In this document: in pieces, positions 38,414-46,831 of the stretch | Position numbering within the stretch: the first letter of the stretch is position 1 | Layout: each line of letters opens with the position of its first letter | Source: Thioalkalivibrio sp. ALJ3 | Lineage (GTDB): Bacteria > Pseudomonadota > Gammaproteobacteria > Ectothiorhodospirales > Ectothiorhodospiraceae | Length of the DNA stretch: 64,000 bases | NCBI RefSeq assembly: GCF_000377205.1 | Contig: NZ_KB897907.1 | Span: forward strand, 248,001 to 312,000 | Direction of reading: 5' to 3' | Program-made: the position numbers and the translations under genes | Notes under the pieces: generated by a model | What the model was told of the DNA's origin: nothing | The model's input: only the letters and a program-made list of their open reading frames with translations | Databases searched by the model: none

Positions 38414-38950
38414 TCAAATCTTGCTCTTCTGGTAACGCTTGTAGCTGGCAACAATCTCCGCCTTGGCGGCCTCGGCGTCCGCCCAGCCTTCCACCTTGAC
38501 CCATTTGCCCTTCTCCAGCTCCTTGTAACGCTCGAAGAAGTGCTTGATCGAATCCAGCAATTCCTTTGGCACATCTTCCGGGCCCTGGAATCGTTCGGAT
38601 TGCGAGCACAGCTTGCTCACCGGAACCGCCAGGATCTTCGCGTCCACCCCAGCCTCGTCGGTCATCTTCAGCATACCAATCGGGCGCGAGCGCACGACCG
38701 ATCCCGGCAGCAGCGGCACCGGGGTAATCACCAGCACGTCCACCGGATCGTTGTCTTCCGACTCCGTGTTCGGGATGAATCCGTAGTTGCACGGATAGAA
38801 CATCGCGACCGCCATGAAGCGATCGACCACCAGAGCCCCGCTGTCCTTGTCCATCTCGTACTTGACGGGCTGGCCCTGGGTGGGGATCTCGATCACCACG
38901 TTGATGTCGTGGGGGAGATCCTTGCCGGCTTCGATCTGGTTGAGGTCCAT
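38414..38950 (-). CDS. ppa: Inorganic pyrophosphatase (family I)
   Basis: Hydrolyses PPi and pulls biosynthetic reactions forward. Family I signature [25 protein letters not shown] with the metal-binding Asp cluster D-(x)4-D-(x)4-D, and [21 protein letters not shown]. 178 residues (E. coli 176). Single gene with its own promoter. A T6 run is on the minus strand about 40 nt after the stop, but the stem before it is not clear. Confidence 0.97.
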   Translation of the reverse strand: MDLNQIEAGKDLPHDINVVIEIPTQGQPVKYEMDKDSGALVVDRFMAVAMFYPCNYGFIPNTESEDNDPVDVLVITPVPLLPGSVVRSRPIGMLKMTDEAGVDAKILAVPVSKLCSQSERFQGPEDVPKELLDSIKHFFERYKELEKGKWVKVEGWADAEAAKAEIVASYKRYQKSKI

Positions 38951-38986
38951 ACTTGATTATATTCCGGTTGTTTTGAAGAGCGGGGG

Positions 38987-39016
38987 ATTATACAGGGGAG
39001 AGCGCCCGCATTGGCA
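38987..39016 (-). promoter_or_regulatory. Promoter of ppa
   Basis: Minus strand TATAAT (38992-38987), a perfect -10 box 37 nt before the ATG; -35 candidate TGCCAA (39016-39011) at 18-nt spacing is weak. Confidence 0.5.
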
Positions 39017-39059
39017 CCCGTCACCGGCAGGCCAGGGACCCACGGGCTGTATCGCGCGG

Positions 39060-39089
39060 TTGCGGCCGATTACCCTCAGGCGGTATAAG
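39060..39089 (+). promoter_or_regulatory. Promoter candidate of adk
   Basis: TTGCGG (39060-39065), 18-nt spacer, TATAAG (39084-39089). It is divergent from the ppa promoter and leaves a leader of about 117 nt before adk. Confidence 0.4.
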
Positions 39090-39212
39090 ACCGCGCTCGG
39101 GAAACGGTTTGTGCAGGGTCTGCGCAAATCTTCTTCGATGGCCATTCACCGTGCCGTCCCGCAACCGGCTTGTGCTGCGGTTCGGCGATGCACCGGGGAG
39201 CAGGAGTCAGTC

Positions 39213-39860
39213 ATGCGTATCGTCCTGATGGGCGCGCCGGGGTGCGGCAAGGGTACCCAGGCCAAGAAGATGGTCGCCACCTTCGGCATCCCCCAGATCT
39301 CCACCGGCGACCTGCTGCGCGCCGCGATCGCCGCCCGGACCGAGCTGGGCAGGCAGGTCGAAAGCGCGATGGACGCTGGCCAGCTGGTACCAGACGATCT
39401 GGTCCTGGGGCTGATCCACGACCGGCTGCAAGAACCCGACGCGCAAGAGGGCTTCATCCTCGACGGCTTCCCGCGCAACGTGGCCCAGGCCGAGGCGCTG
39501 GACACCATGCTCGAGGATCTCGGCGCGCCGCTGGACCAGGCCATCCAGATCGACGTGCCCTTCGAGGAGTTGAAACAGCGCCTGACGGGCCGTGTCTCCT
39601 GCGGCGACTGCGGGGCCGTGTTCAACACCCGTACCTTTCCCCCCAAGCAGGAAGGCGTGTGCGATCTATGCGGCGGCGAACTCGTACACCGTGCCGATGA
39701 CACCGAGAAAACGGTCGTCAACCGCCTGAAGGTCTACGAGGAACAGACTCAGCCGCTGATCGAATACTACTCGCGTCGCGATCTGCTCAGGCACGTGAAT
39801 GGCACCCGCGACATCGCGTTGATCTTTGACGAAATCCGCCAGTTGCTGGGTAAACACTGA
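39213..39860 (+). CDS. adk: Adenylate kinase
   Basis: Balances ATP, ADP and AMP. P-loop GAPGCGKGTQ at residues 8-17, ISTGDLLR, and DGFPRN. The LID is a zinc-type lid with two CxxC pairs (SCGDCG and VCDLCGG, about residues 128-153); the E. coli enzyme has a zinc-free lid, though zinc lids occur in other gammaproteobacteria. 215 residues. Start: ATG at 39213. The stop codon lies inside a 17-bp palindrome. Confidence 0.97.
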   Translation: MRIVLMGAPGCGKGTQAKKMVATFGIPQISTGDLLRAAIAARTELGRQVESAMDAGQLVPDDLVLGLIHDRLQEPDAQEGFILDGFPRNVAQAEALDTMLEDLGAPLDQAIQIDVPFEELKQRLTGRVSCGDCGAVFNTRTFPPKQEGVCDLCGGELVHRADDTEKTVVNRLKVYEEQTQPLIEYYSRRDLLRHVNGTRDIALIFDEIRQLLGKH

Positions 39861-39885
39861 TCCAGAATGATCAGTGTTTACCCAG
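39846..39885. repeat. 17-bp palindrome containing the adk stop codon
   Basis: CTGGGTAAACACTGATC, loop CAGAAT, and its exact reverse complement. The TGA stop of adk is within the left arm. No U-tract follows. The arm matches the glk palindrome (GGGGAAACACTGA) and the MITE end (GGGAGACACTGATT). Confidence 0.7.
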
Positions 39886-39899
39886 GCTGAATCCACATC

Positions 39900-42152
39900 A
39901 TGCCCCCGCCTGCCGGCCCTGCAAACCCGCTGTACCGCCGGGCAACCGCGCGGGCCGTGATTGTGTTGGCGATTGGTGCCATCGCCATGACAGCACAGGC
40001 CGAATTCGAACGGCTGGAACGTCCTCCTGGCTGCGAGTTCGCGCCCGACATGGAGTGGCCCGAGCGCCGCGAGCTCGCGGCCGAGATCACCGAGATCGAC
40101 GCCGATCATGTTCGACGCGACGGCGAACATATCAGCGCGTGGGGCAACGTCCAGCTCTATGAAAAAGGCCGGCGCCTGGATACCGAGTTCCTGGAGTATG
40201 ACCGCGCGACGGGACTGGCCCGCACCGAGGGTGACACCCGCATGTTCGACGGTGACCTGCTGCTGCACACCGACGGCGGCGAATACCGGCTGGACGAGGA
40301 AACCGGCGAATTCCGGCGCATCGACTATCTGGTGCAGTCCGTGCCCGCGCGCGGCAGCGCCGGGGTGGGCATCCAGCTCGCGCCGCACCTGCACGAATTC
40401 GAGGACGCCGAATACACCACCTGCCCGATCGACAACGACAGCTGGTGGCTGCGCACGCGTGATCTGGAGCTGGACCGCGAACGCGGGATCGGCGTTGCCC
40501 GCAACGCACGCATCGATTTCAAGGGCGTGCCCATCGCCTACACGCCGTATATCCACTTCCCGCTGGACGACCGCCGCCAGAGCGGCTTCCTGCTGCCCAG
40601 CGCCGGGGTCAGCTCACGCCACGGGGTCGATATCAGCACACCCTGGTACTGGAACATTGCGCCGAACTACGACGCCACCTTCACGCCGCGGGTGATGTCG
40701 GATCGCGGGGTCAAGCTCGGCACCGAGTTTCGCTACCTGCAGCCCCGCCACGAGGGCGTAGCCGATATTCGATACCTGCCGAGCGACCGTGAGTTCGGCG
40801 ACGACCGGCACTACGTACAGTGGTTTCACCAGAGCCGGCTGACCTCGGACCTGCGCTTTCGGCTGGACGCCGCCGATGCCTCCGACAGCGAGTATTTCCG
40901 CGACTTCGGTGGCGCGGACCGCTACTCCGGTAGCACCCCCTATCTGCGCCGCCGAGCCGATCTGACCTATAGCCAACCGGCCTACCGTCTGCGCACCCGG
41001 ATCGAGGACTACCAGATCGTCGATCCCGAATTGCGCGCCCAGCGCGAACCCTACCAGCGACTGCCGCAGATCACCCTGGAGGCAGGCGAGTATCTGGGCC
41101 GCGGGCTGGCCTGGGACCTGGACACCGAGCTGGTACGCTTCGAGCGCAGCGAGGGGGACTCGCTGGAGCCCCTGGGGACACGTTTCGACCTGAACCCTAC
41201 GGCCTCCTGGCGCTACGATACCGGCGGCTTCTTCTTCGAGCCCCGCGCCGGCGTGCGCTATACGCACTACGAGCTGGACCGCCGGGGCGAACCTGGTCCC
41301 GAATCGATCAGCCGCACCGTCCCCCGGGCCTCGATCGACACCGGGCTGGTCTTCGAGCGTCCAATCCAGAACGGACGTCGTTTGCAGACCCTGGAGCCCC
41401 GCATCTTCTATGGCTATGTCCCGTTCGTCGACCAGACCGATATCCCGGTCTTCGACACCGGCGAGGCGGACTTCAGCTTCGACAACCTGTTCAGTCTGGA
41501 CCGCTTCGTCGGCGCCGACCGGGTCGGGGATACCCACCAGCTGACCACCGCGCTGACCACCCGCATCTTCGACGAGCAGACCGGCCAGGAACGGATGAGT
41601 CTGTCGGCGGGCCAGATCCGTTACTTCGAGGACCGCGAGGTCCGCCGCGACCCGCAGGGCGACCCGTTGACCGAGTCCCGCTCCGATCTCGCCGTGGAGG
41701 GCCGCGTACACATCGGCGATGCCTGGAGCGGTCGTGGCTCCATCCTGTACAACCAGGACGAAGGCGAGACCACCCTCACAGCGCTGTCGGTCAGCTACAG
41801 CCCGGGCGCGCGCGCCCGCATCAACCTGGGATATCGTCAGCGCGAGGCTGGCGACCGTTCCATCGACCAAACTGATGTCTCGGTGCTTTGGCCGGTCACC
41901 CCTCGTATTGATGCGATCGGGCGCTGGAATTACAGCCTGCAGGAGGAGCGTGATCTCGAACTTCTGGCCGGCCTTCAGTATCGTAGTTGCTGCTATGGCA
42001 TCCGAGTGGTCGCCCGCCGCGCCTACGACTTCGACGAGACCTACGACAACTCGATTTATTTCCAACTCACGCTGGACGGACTCGGACGCTTCGACTCCGG
42101 CGTGGATTCGCTTTTGAGCGAGGGTATAGCCGGATATGACGCACTCCCCTGA
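39900..42152 (+). CDS. lptD: LPS-assembly protein LptD
   Basis: The outer-membrane beta-barrel that inserts lipopolysaccharide into the outer leaflet together with LptE. Signal peptide AVIVLAIGAIAMTAQA, an N-terminal OstA/jellyroll domain (EITEIDADHVRRDGEHISAWG) and a long beta-barrel with alternating aromatic/charged strands, including GVPIAYTPYIHFPLDDRRQSG. Cysteines at about 45, 179 and the CC pair in QYRSCCYGIRV fit the disulfides that LptD needs. 750 residues (E. coli 784). Overlaps surA by 17 nt. Confidence 0.96.
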   Translation: MPPPAGPANPLYRRATARAVIVLAIGAIAMTAQAEFERLERPPGCEFAPDMEWPERRELAAEITEIDADHVRRDGEHISAWGNVQLYEKGRRLDTEFLEYDRATGLARTEGDTRMFDGDLLLHTDGGEYRLDEETGEFRRIDYLVQSVPARGSAGVGIQLAPHLHEFEDAEYTTCPIDNDSWWLRTRDLELDRERGIGVARNARIDFKGVPIAYTPYIHFPLDDRRQSGFLLPSAGVSSRHGVDISTPWYWNIAPNYDATFTPRVMSDRGVKLGTEFRYLQPRHEGVADIRYLPSDREFGDDRHYVQWFHQSRLTSDLRFRLDAADASDSEYFRDFGGADRYSGSTPYLRRRADLTYSQPAYRLRTRIEDYQIVDPELRAQREPYQRLPQITLEAGEYLGRGLAWDLDTELVRFERSEGDSLEPLGTRFDLNPTASWRYDTGGFFFEPRAGVRYTHYELDRRGEPGPESISRTVPRASIDTGLVFERPIQNGRRLQTLEPRIFYGYVPFVDQTDIPVFDTGEADFSFDNLFSLDRFVGADRVGDTHQLTTALTTRIFDEQTGQERMSLSAGQIRYFEDREVRRDPQGDPLTESRSDLAVEGRVHIGDAWSGRGSILYNQDEGETTLTALSVSYSPGARARINLGYRQREAGDRSIDQTDVSVLWPVTPRIDAIGRWNYSLQEERDLELLAGLQYRSCCYGIRVVARRAYDFDETYDNSIYFQLTLDGLGRFDSGVDSLLSEGIAGYDALP

Positions 42153-43563
42153 CCAACACCGCCGAGCCTTCTGGCTCCCGCTACTGGGCGCCGTGCTCAT
42201 GGGCCTCGGCCTGTCTGCGCAGGCGCAGGTCCCCGGCGGCGAACAGCCCGAGGACGCCGTCGAGGCCCCGGTGACCCCGGGTGCCGCCTCCGAGGCCGGC
42301 GCGCCCGCCGCGCCCATCACGCCACCGGAGGGGGATCAGTTCACCGACCGCATCCTGGTGGTGGTCGGCGACGACGTGGTGACCCAGCGCGAACTGGTCG
42401 AGCGCATGAACCTGGTCGCCCAGCAGATGATGGAGCGCGGAACCCGCCCGCCGGATCGCGACACCCTCGCCCGGCAGGTCATGGAGCGCCTGATCGTCGA
42501 ACGCGTTCAACTGCAGGAGGCCGAGCGGGTCGGTATCAACATCGACGAGATGACCCTGAACCGGGCGATGGAGAACATCGCGCGCGAGAACCGCATGACC
42601 CTGCCGCAGCTGCGCCAGGCCCTGCTGCAGGACGGTGTCGACTTCAACGCCTTCCGTGAGCAGATCCGCAACGAGCTGACGGTCAACCAGTTGCAGCGCC
42701 GCCAGGTCGACAACCAGATTCGCGTCAGCGATCAGGAAATCGCGGATCTGATCGCCTCGGAAAGCGGCGCCATTGACCGCGGCGTGCGCTATCGTATCGC
42801 GCACATCCAGGTCTCGCTGCCGCGCGGTGCGGACTCCAGCCAGATCGCCACCGCCCGCGAAAAGGCCCGCGAACTGCGCCAGCGGGTCCGCGAGGGCGAC
42901 GATTTCGCCAGCGTGGCAATCGCCGAATCCGACGCGCCGGATGCCCTGGAGGGCGGCGACCTCGGCTGGCGTACGGCCGGCGAGATCCCCTCCGTATTTG
43001 CCCGTGAAATCGCGCTGATGCGGACCGGCGAGATCAGCGACGTGCTGCGCTCGCCAAACGGCTTCCACATCATGAAGCTCGTCGACCGCGAAGGGGGTGA
43101 CCAGACCCGCGTCCGTCAGACGCAGGTACGCCATATCCTGATCAGCCCGGACCAGGTCCGTACCGCAGAAGAGGCCCGCCGCCAGGCTGAATCGCTGTAC
43201 AACCGCATCCGCGAGGGCAGTGACTTCGAGGCACTGGCACGCGCGAACTCCGACGACCCCGGCTCCGCCGCCCAGGGCGGCCAGCTCGGCTGGATCAGCC
43301 CCGGCGAGCTGGTGCCCGAGTTCGAGGAGGCGATGAACGCCCTGCAACCGGGCGAGATCAGCGAGCCGGTGGAGAGCCAGTTTGGCTGGCACATCATCGA
43401 GGTCCTCGACCACCGCGAGGTCGATACCTCGCGCGAGCAGATCCGTGCCCGTGCCCGCGAGATCCTGCAAAACCGCAAGCGCGAGGAAGAGATCGAGCTG
43501 TGGATGCGGCGTCTGCGCGACGAGGCCTATGTCGAGTACCGCGTTGACGGCTTCGACTCCTGA
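42136..43563 (+). CDS. surA: Periplasmic chaperone / peptidyl-prolyl isomerase SurA
   Basis: The main chaperone for outer-membrane proteins, including LptD. Signal peptide LLGAVLMGLGLSAQAQ. The N-terminal chaperone region starts DRILVVVGDDVVTQRELVERM; two parvulin domains are marked by RYRIAHIQVSLPRG...GGDLGWRTAGEIP and VRHILISPDQVRT...GGQLGWISPGELVPEFEEAM. 475 residues, longer than E. coli (428) because of a Pro/Ala-rich stretch after the signal peptide. Confidence 0.96.
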   Translation: MTHSPDQHRRAFWLPLLGAVLMGLGLSAQAQVPGGEQPEDAVEAPVTPGAASEAGAPAAPITPPEGDQFTDRILVVVGDDVVTQRELVERMNLVAQQMMERGTRPPDRDTLARQVMERLIVERVQLQEAERVGINIDEMTLNRAMENIARENRMTLPQLRQALLQDGVDFNAFREQIRNELTVNQLQRRQVDNQIRVSDQEIADLIASESGAIDRGVRYRIAHIQVSLPRGADSSQIATAREKARELRQRVREGDDFASVAIAESDAPDALEGGDLGWRTAGEIPSVFAREIALMRTGEISDVLRSPNGFHIMKLVDREGGDQTRVRQTQVRHILISPDQVRTAEEARRQAESLYNRIREGSDFEALARANSDDPGSAAQGGQLGWISPGELVPEFEEAMNALQPGEISEPVESQFGWHIIEVLDHREVDTSREQIRARAREILQNRKREEEIELWMRRLRDEAYVEYRVDGFDS

Positions 43564-44593
43564 CGCCCGGGCGCCGGATGTAATCCCGCGTCTGGCACTG
43601 ACCGCCGGCGAGCCGGCCGGGATCGGGCCGGATCTGCTGATTGCCCTGGCCCACGAGCCTGGCGGTGGCGCCCAGCGCGTTGCCATTGGCGACCCGGATC
43701 TGCTCGAGCAACGGGCGCAGCAACTGGGCCAGCCGATCCACTTGACCCCCTTCGACCCCGAACGACCGCGCTCTGCCACGGCGCGCGGCACCCTGGAAAT
43801 CGTCGCGGTCCCGGCAGGCGGCCCGGTGCAGACCGGCATCCTCGACCCCCGGCACGCCGAGGGCGTGCTGGCGATGCTTGCCGCCGCCGCCGATGGCTGT
43901 CTCGATGGCACCTTCGATGCGATGGTCACCGGTCCGGTGCACAAAGGCGTGATCAACCGCGCGGGCATCCCCTTCAGTGGGCATACCGAGTGGCTGGCCG
44001 AACGCGCCGGCGCGCCAATGCCCGTGATGATGCTGGCCACCGAATCCCTGAGGGTCGCGCTGGTAACCACGCACCTGTCCCTGCGCGATGTCCCCGATGC
44101 GATCACGCCGGAGCGGATCGAGGCGGTCACCCAGGTACTCCACCACGACCTGGTCGAGGATTTCGGGATCGAGCAGCCGCGCATTGGCGTGTGCGGGCTG
44201 AACCCCCACGCCGGCGAAGACGGTGTGTTGGGTCACGAGGAGATCGAGGTCATCACCCCGACGCTTGACCGTCTGCGGGGCGAAGGCCTGGACCTGCGCG
44301 GGCCACTGCCCGCCGACACTGCATTCACACCGCGCGCACTTGCCGAGGTCGACGCGGTACTGGCGATGTATCACGACCAGGGGCTCCCGGTGCTCAAACA
44401 TGCGGGTTTCGGACATGCCGTCAACGTGACCCTCGGGCTGCCCTTTGTCCGCACCTCGGTCGATCACGGCACGGCCCTCGACCTGGCCGGCAGTGGTCGC
44501 GCCGAGGTTGGCAGCTTCCTCGCGGCCGAGAGCCTGGCGCGCGAACTCGCCCGCCATCGATTGCAGGAACAGGCCGCACACGCCCATGGGTAG
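43529..44593 (+). CDS. pdxA: 4-hydroxythreonine-4-phosphate dehydrogenase
   Basis: Makes the precursor used by PdxJ in vitamin B6 synthesis. LALTAGEPAGIGPDL opening, MVTGPVHKGVINRAGIPFSGHTEWLAE with metal-binding His, and MYHDQGLPVLKHAGFGHAVNVTLGLPFVRTSVDHGTA. The ATG at 43529 (MSSTALTASTP) has a GAGG Shine-Dalgarno and gives 354 residues; it lies 35 nt inside surA. A TTG 15 nt later is the other possibility. Confidence 0.95.
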   Translation: MSSTALTASTPDARAPDVIPRLALTAGEPAGIGPDLLIALAHEPGGGAQRVAIGDPDLLEQRAQQLGQPIHLTPFDPERPRSATARGTLEIVAVPAGGPVQTGILDPRHAEGVLAMLAAAADGCLDGTFDAMVTGPVHKGVINRAGIPFSGHTEWLAERAGAPMPVMMLATESLRVALVTTHLSLRDVPDAITPERIEAVTQVLHHDLVEDFGIEQPRIGVCGLNPHAGEDGVLGHEEIEVITPTLDRLRGEGLDLRGPLPADTAFTPRALAEVDAVLAMYHDQGLPVLKHAGFGHAVNVTLGLPFVRTSVDHGTALDLAGSGRAEVGSFLAAESLARELARHRLQEQAAHAHG

Positions 44594-45377
44594 CGCGCTG
44601 CCGCCGATCCGCAAGCGGTTCGGCCAGAACTTCCTGCATGACCAGGCCGTGCTCGCGCGCATCGTCGGAGCGATCGCCCCGCACCCCGACGACCCGGTGC
44701 TCGAGATCGGCCCCGGCCGTGGGGCCCTGACAGGGGCCCTGCTGGAGCGTTTGGACCGTCTGGTCGCGGTGGAGATCGACCGTGACCTGGCGGCCGGCCT
44801 GCAGGCCGCATTTGCCCCGGAGCGCCTGGATCTCCATGTGGGCGATGCCCTGGATCTGGACCTGCAAAGCCTCGGCCCGACACCACAGGGTGGCTGGCGC
44901 GTCGTGGGCAACCTGCCCTACAACATCTCGACCCCCCTGCTGTTCCATCTGCTCGATCAGATGGATGCCATCCGCGACATGCATTTCCTGCTGCAGCGCG
45001 AGGTGGTCGAACGCATGACCGCCGCTCCTGGCAGCAAGACCTATGGCCGACTGACGGTCATGCTCGCAGCACGCGCCCAGGCCCAGTCCCTGTTTGGAGT
45101 CCCTCCCGGCGCCTTCCACCCGCCGCCGAAGGTCCACTCCGCGATCGTACGCATCACGCCACTGGAGGCGCCGCTGGTGGACAACGCGCTATACCCGGTG
45201 TTTGCAAAGGTCGTCAACCAGGCCTTCTCCAACCGCCGCAAGACGCTTCGACGAGGACTGTCCGGGCTGGCAGACACCTCCACCATCGAGGCCGCACAAC
45301 TCGACCCGGGTGCCCGCCCGGAAACCGTGGATGTCCACGGCTTCGCGGGCCTGGCGCGACTGATCGCTCCAAACTGA
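44586..45377 (+). CDS. rsmA: 16S rRNA dimethyladenosine transferase RsmA (KsgA)
   Basis: Dimethylates two adjacent adenosines near the 3' end of 16S rRNA. RKRFGQNFLHDQAVLARIV, SAM motif EIGPGRGALTGALL, and the catalytic NLPYNISTPLLFHL. 263 residues (E. coli 273). Overlaps pdxA by 8 nt, in the conserved surA-pdxA-rsmA order; apaG and apaH follow after glk. Confidence 0.97.
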   Translation: MGSALPPIRKRFGQNFLHDQAVLARIVGAIAPHPDDPVLEIGPGRGALTGALLERLDRLVAVEIDRDLAAGLQAAFAPERLDLHVGDALDLDLQSLGPTPQGGWRVVGNLPYNISTPLLFHLLDQMDAIRDMHFLLQREVVERMTAAPGSKTYGRLTVMLAARAQAQSLFGVPPGAFHPPPKVHSAIVRITPLEAPLVDNALYPVFAKVVNQAFSNRRKTLRRGLSGLADTSTIEAAQLDPGARPETVDVHGFAGLARLIAPN

Positions 45378-45417
45378 TCTGCCACGCCAGCGGACCGTGA
45401 TCCGCTATGATGGGCCC

Positions 45418-46395
45418 ATGGACTTCATCGTGGCCGACATCGGAGGGACCCGCACCCGGGTCGCACGCGCCCGCCACAACGGCACGCACTGGTCGCTGCA
45501 TGATATCCACCGCTATCCCAGCCGTGACTTTCCGGACCTTGGTCACATCCTCGAGGCCTGGCGAGCCGAGGTCGCTCCGCGCGAGCCTCTGGCGGCCGCC
45601 GGCCTGGCCCTCGCCGGCCCCGTGCAGGGGAGTCGGGCCCGCGCGACCAACCTCGACTGGCCCGAACTGGATGCGCGTGCCCTCGAACAGACCCTGGACA
45701 TACCCGTAGCCCTGATCAACGATTTCGCCGCGGTCGGCGCCTGCCTGGATGCCCTGGAACCGGGAGACCGAATCACCCTCCAGAACGCGACAGCCGATGC
45801 AGACGGAATGCGCCTGGTGGTGGGGGCCGGCACGGGTCTAGGGACCTGCCTGGTCGGCCCGCCCCGGCAGCCTGCCATTCATCCCGGAGAAGGAGGTCAC
45901 GCGCGCTTTTCACCCGCCGATGCAGAAGAGGCGGCGCTCGCGGCGTTCGTTAGCGCCGAGGAAGGGCTTTGCACCCGCGAACACCTGCTCAGCGGCCGCG
46001 GCATTGCGCGCATCGCACGCTTCGAGCTGACACGCCGGGACGATGGCGCGCTGGCACGGGCCTTGACCGCGGCCGACCCGGCCGCCGCAATCAGTGATCT
46101 GGCCGATGACGGCCGCGCGGCGGCCCTCGCCGTCGTCCAGCGTTTCGTGACGATCTATGCGGGACAACTGGCCGATATGGCCCTTACCGCGCTGCCCACC
46201 GGCGGGTTGTACCTGGCCGGCGGAATCGCCCCGCGCTGGGCCGATTACTTCCAGGACACGACGTTTCTGCGGGCCCTGCATAATCGCCCACCGATGACCC
46301 ACTTGCTTGAGCGTCTGCCTGTGTCCCTTATCATGCACCCTGAACCCGGCCTGCTGGGCGCTGCCGTCAGCGCCTGGCGGCAGGGGAAACACTGA
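45418..46395 (+). CDS. glk: Glucokinase (hexokinase-family, bacterial GLK type)
   Basis: Phosphorylates glucose with ATP. ASKHA motifs: phosphate-1 DIGGTRTRVARA at residues 6-17, LALAGPV, NDFAAVG, and VVGAGTGLGTCLV; HPGEGGHA with its Glu-His pair and YLAGGIAPR near the C-terminus. 325 residues from MDFIVADIGG (E. coli 321). It interrupts the usual rsmA-apaG junction. Its stop codon is inside a palindrome like the one on adk. Confidence 0.92.
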   Translation: MDFIVADIGGTRTRVARARHNGTHWSLHDIHRYPSRDFPDLGHILEAWRAEVAPREPLAAAGLALAGPVQGSRARATNLDWPELDARALEQTLDIPVALINDFAAVGACLDALEPGDRITLQNATADADGMRLVVGAGTGLGTCLVGPPRQPAIHPGEGGHARFSPADAEEAALAAFVSAEEGLCTREHLLSGRGIARIARFELTRRDDGALARALTAADPAAAISDLADDGRAAALAVVQRFVTIYAGQLADMALTALPTGGLYLAGGIAPRWADYFQDTTFLRALHNRPPMTHLLERLPVSLIMHPEPGLLGAAVSAWRQGKH

Positions 46396-46410
46396 TCTCA
46401 GTGTTTCCCC
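46383..46410. repeat. 13-bp palindrome containing the glk stop codon
   Basis: GGGGAAACACTGA, 2-nt loop, TCAGTGTTTCCCC. The TGA stop of glk ends the left arm; the apaG Shine-Dalgarno (AAGGAG) follows 4 nt later. Confidence 0.7.
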
Positions 46411-46429
46411 CACAAGGAGCCGCAAACGA

Positions 46430-46822
46430 ATGAATTCGCCCCACACAACCGAAGAGCACGCAATCGAGATCGAGGTCGCCACGGCCTACGTCGAGGACCA
46501 GTCGGAACCCGATGACGACCGCTACGTGTTCGCCTATCACATCACGATCCGCAACTCCGGCGCGCTGACCGTGCAACTGCTGAACCGCCACTGGATCATC
46601 CGCGATGGCCGCGACCAGACGCAGGAAGTGCGCGGCGAAGGCGTGGTGGGCGAACAGCCGCGCATCGAGCCCGGCGACAGCTTCGAATACACCAGCGGCA
46701 CGGTGATCGAGACACCCGTCGGCACCATGGAGGGCAGCTACGGCATGCAGGACGAACGCGGCAACACCTTCGAGGCTCCGATCCCGCCCTTCACGCTCTC
46801 CGTACCCCGCACGCTTCACTAG
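46430..46822 (+). CDS. apaG: ApaG (CoaD/ApaG beta-sandwich family)
   Basis: A small beta-sandwich protein (DUF525) linked to cobalt and magnesium efflux phenotypes; function otherwise unclear. IEIEVATAYVEDQSEPDDDRYVFAYHITIRN, then NRHWIIRDG, EVRGEGVVGEQPRIEPGD and YTSGTVIETPVGTMEGSY, the family's full set. 130 residues (E. coli 125). 9 nt before apaH. Confidence 0.95.
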   Translation: MNSPHTTEEHAIEIEVATAYVEDQSEPDDDRYVFAYHITIRNSGALTVQLLNRHWIIRDGRDQTQEVRGEGVVGEQPRIEPGDSFEYTSGTVIETPVGTMEGSYGMQDERGNTFEAPIPPFTLSVPRTLH

Positions 46823-46831
46823 GCCGGCCCC

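Noticed and set aside
40614-42320. A 568-codon frame on the minus strand across lptD and surA.
   Set aside because: lptD and surA are complete and recognisable on the plus strand.
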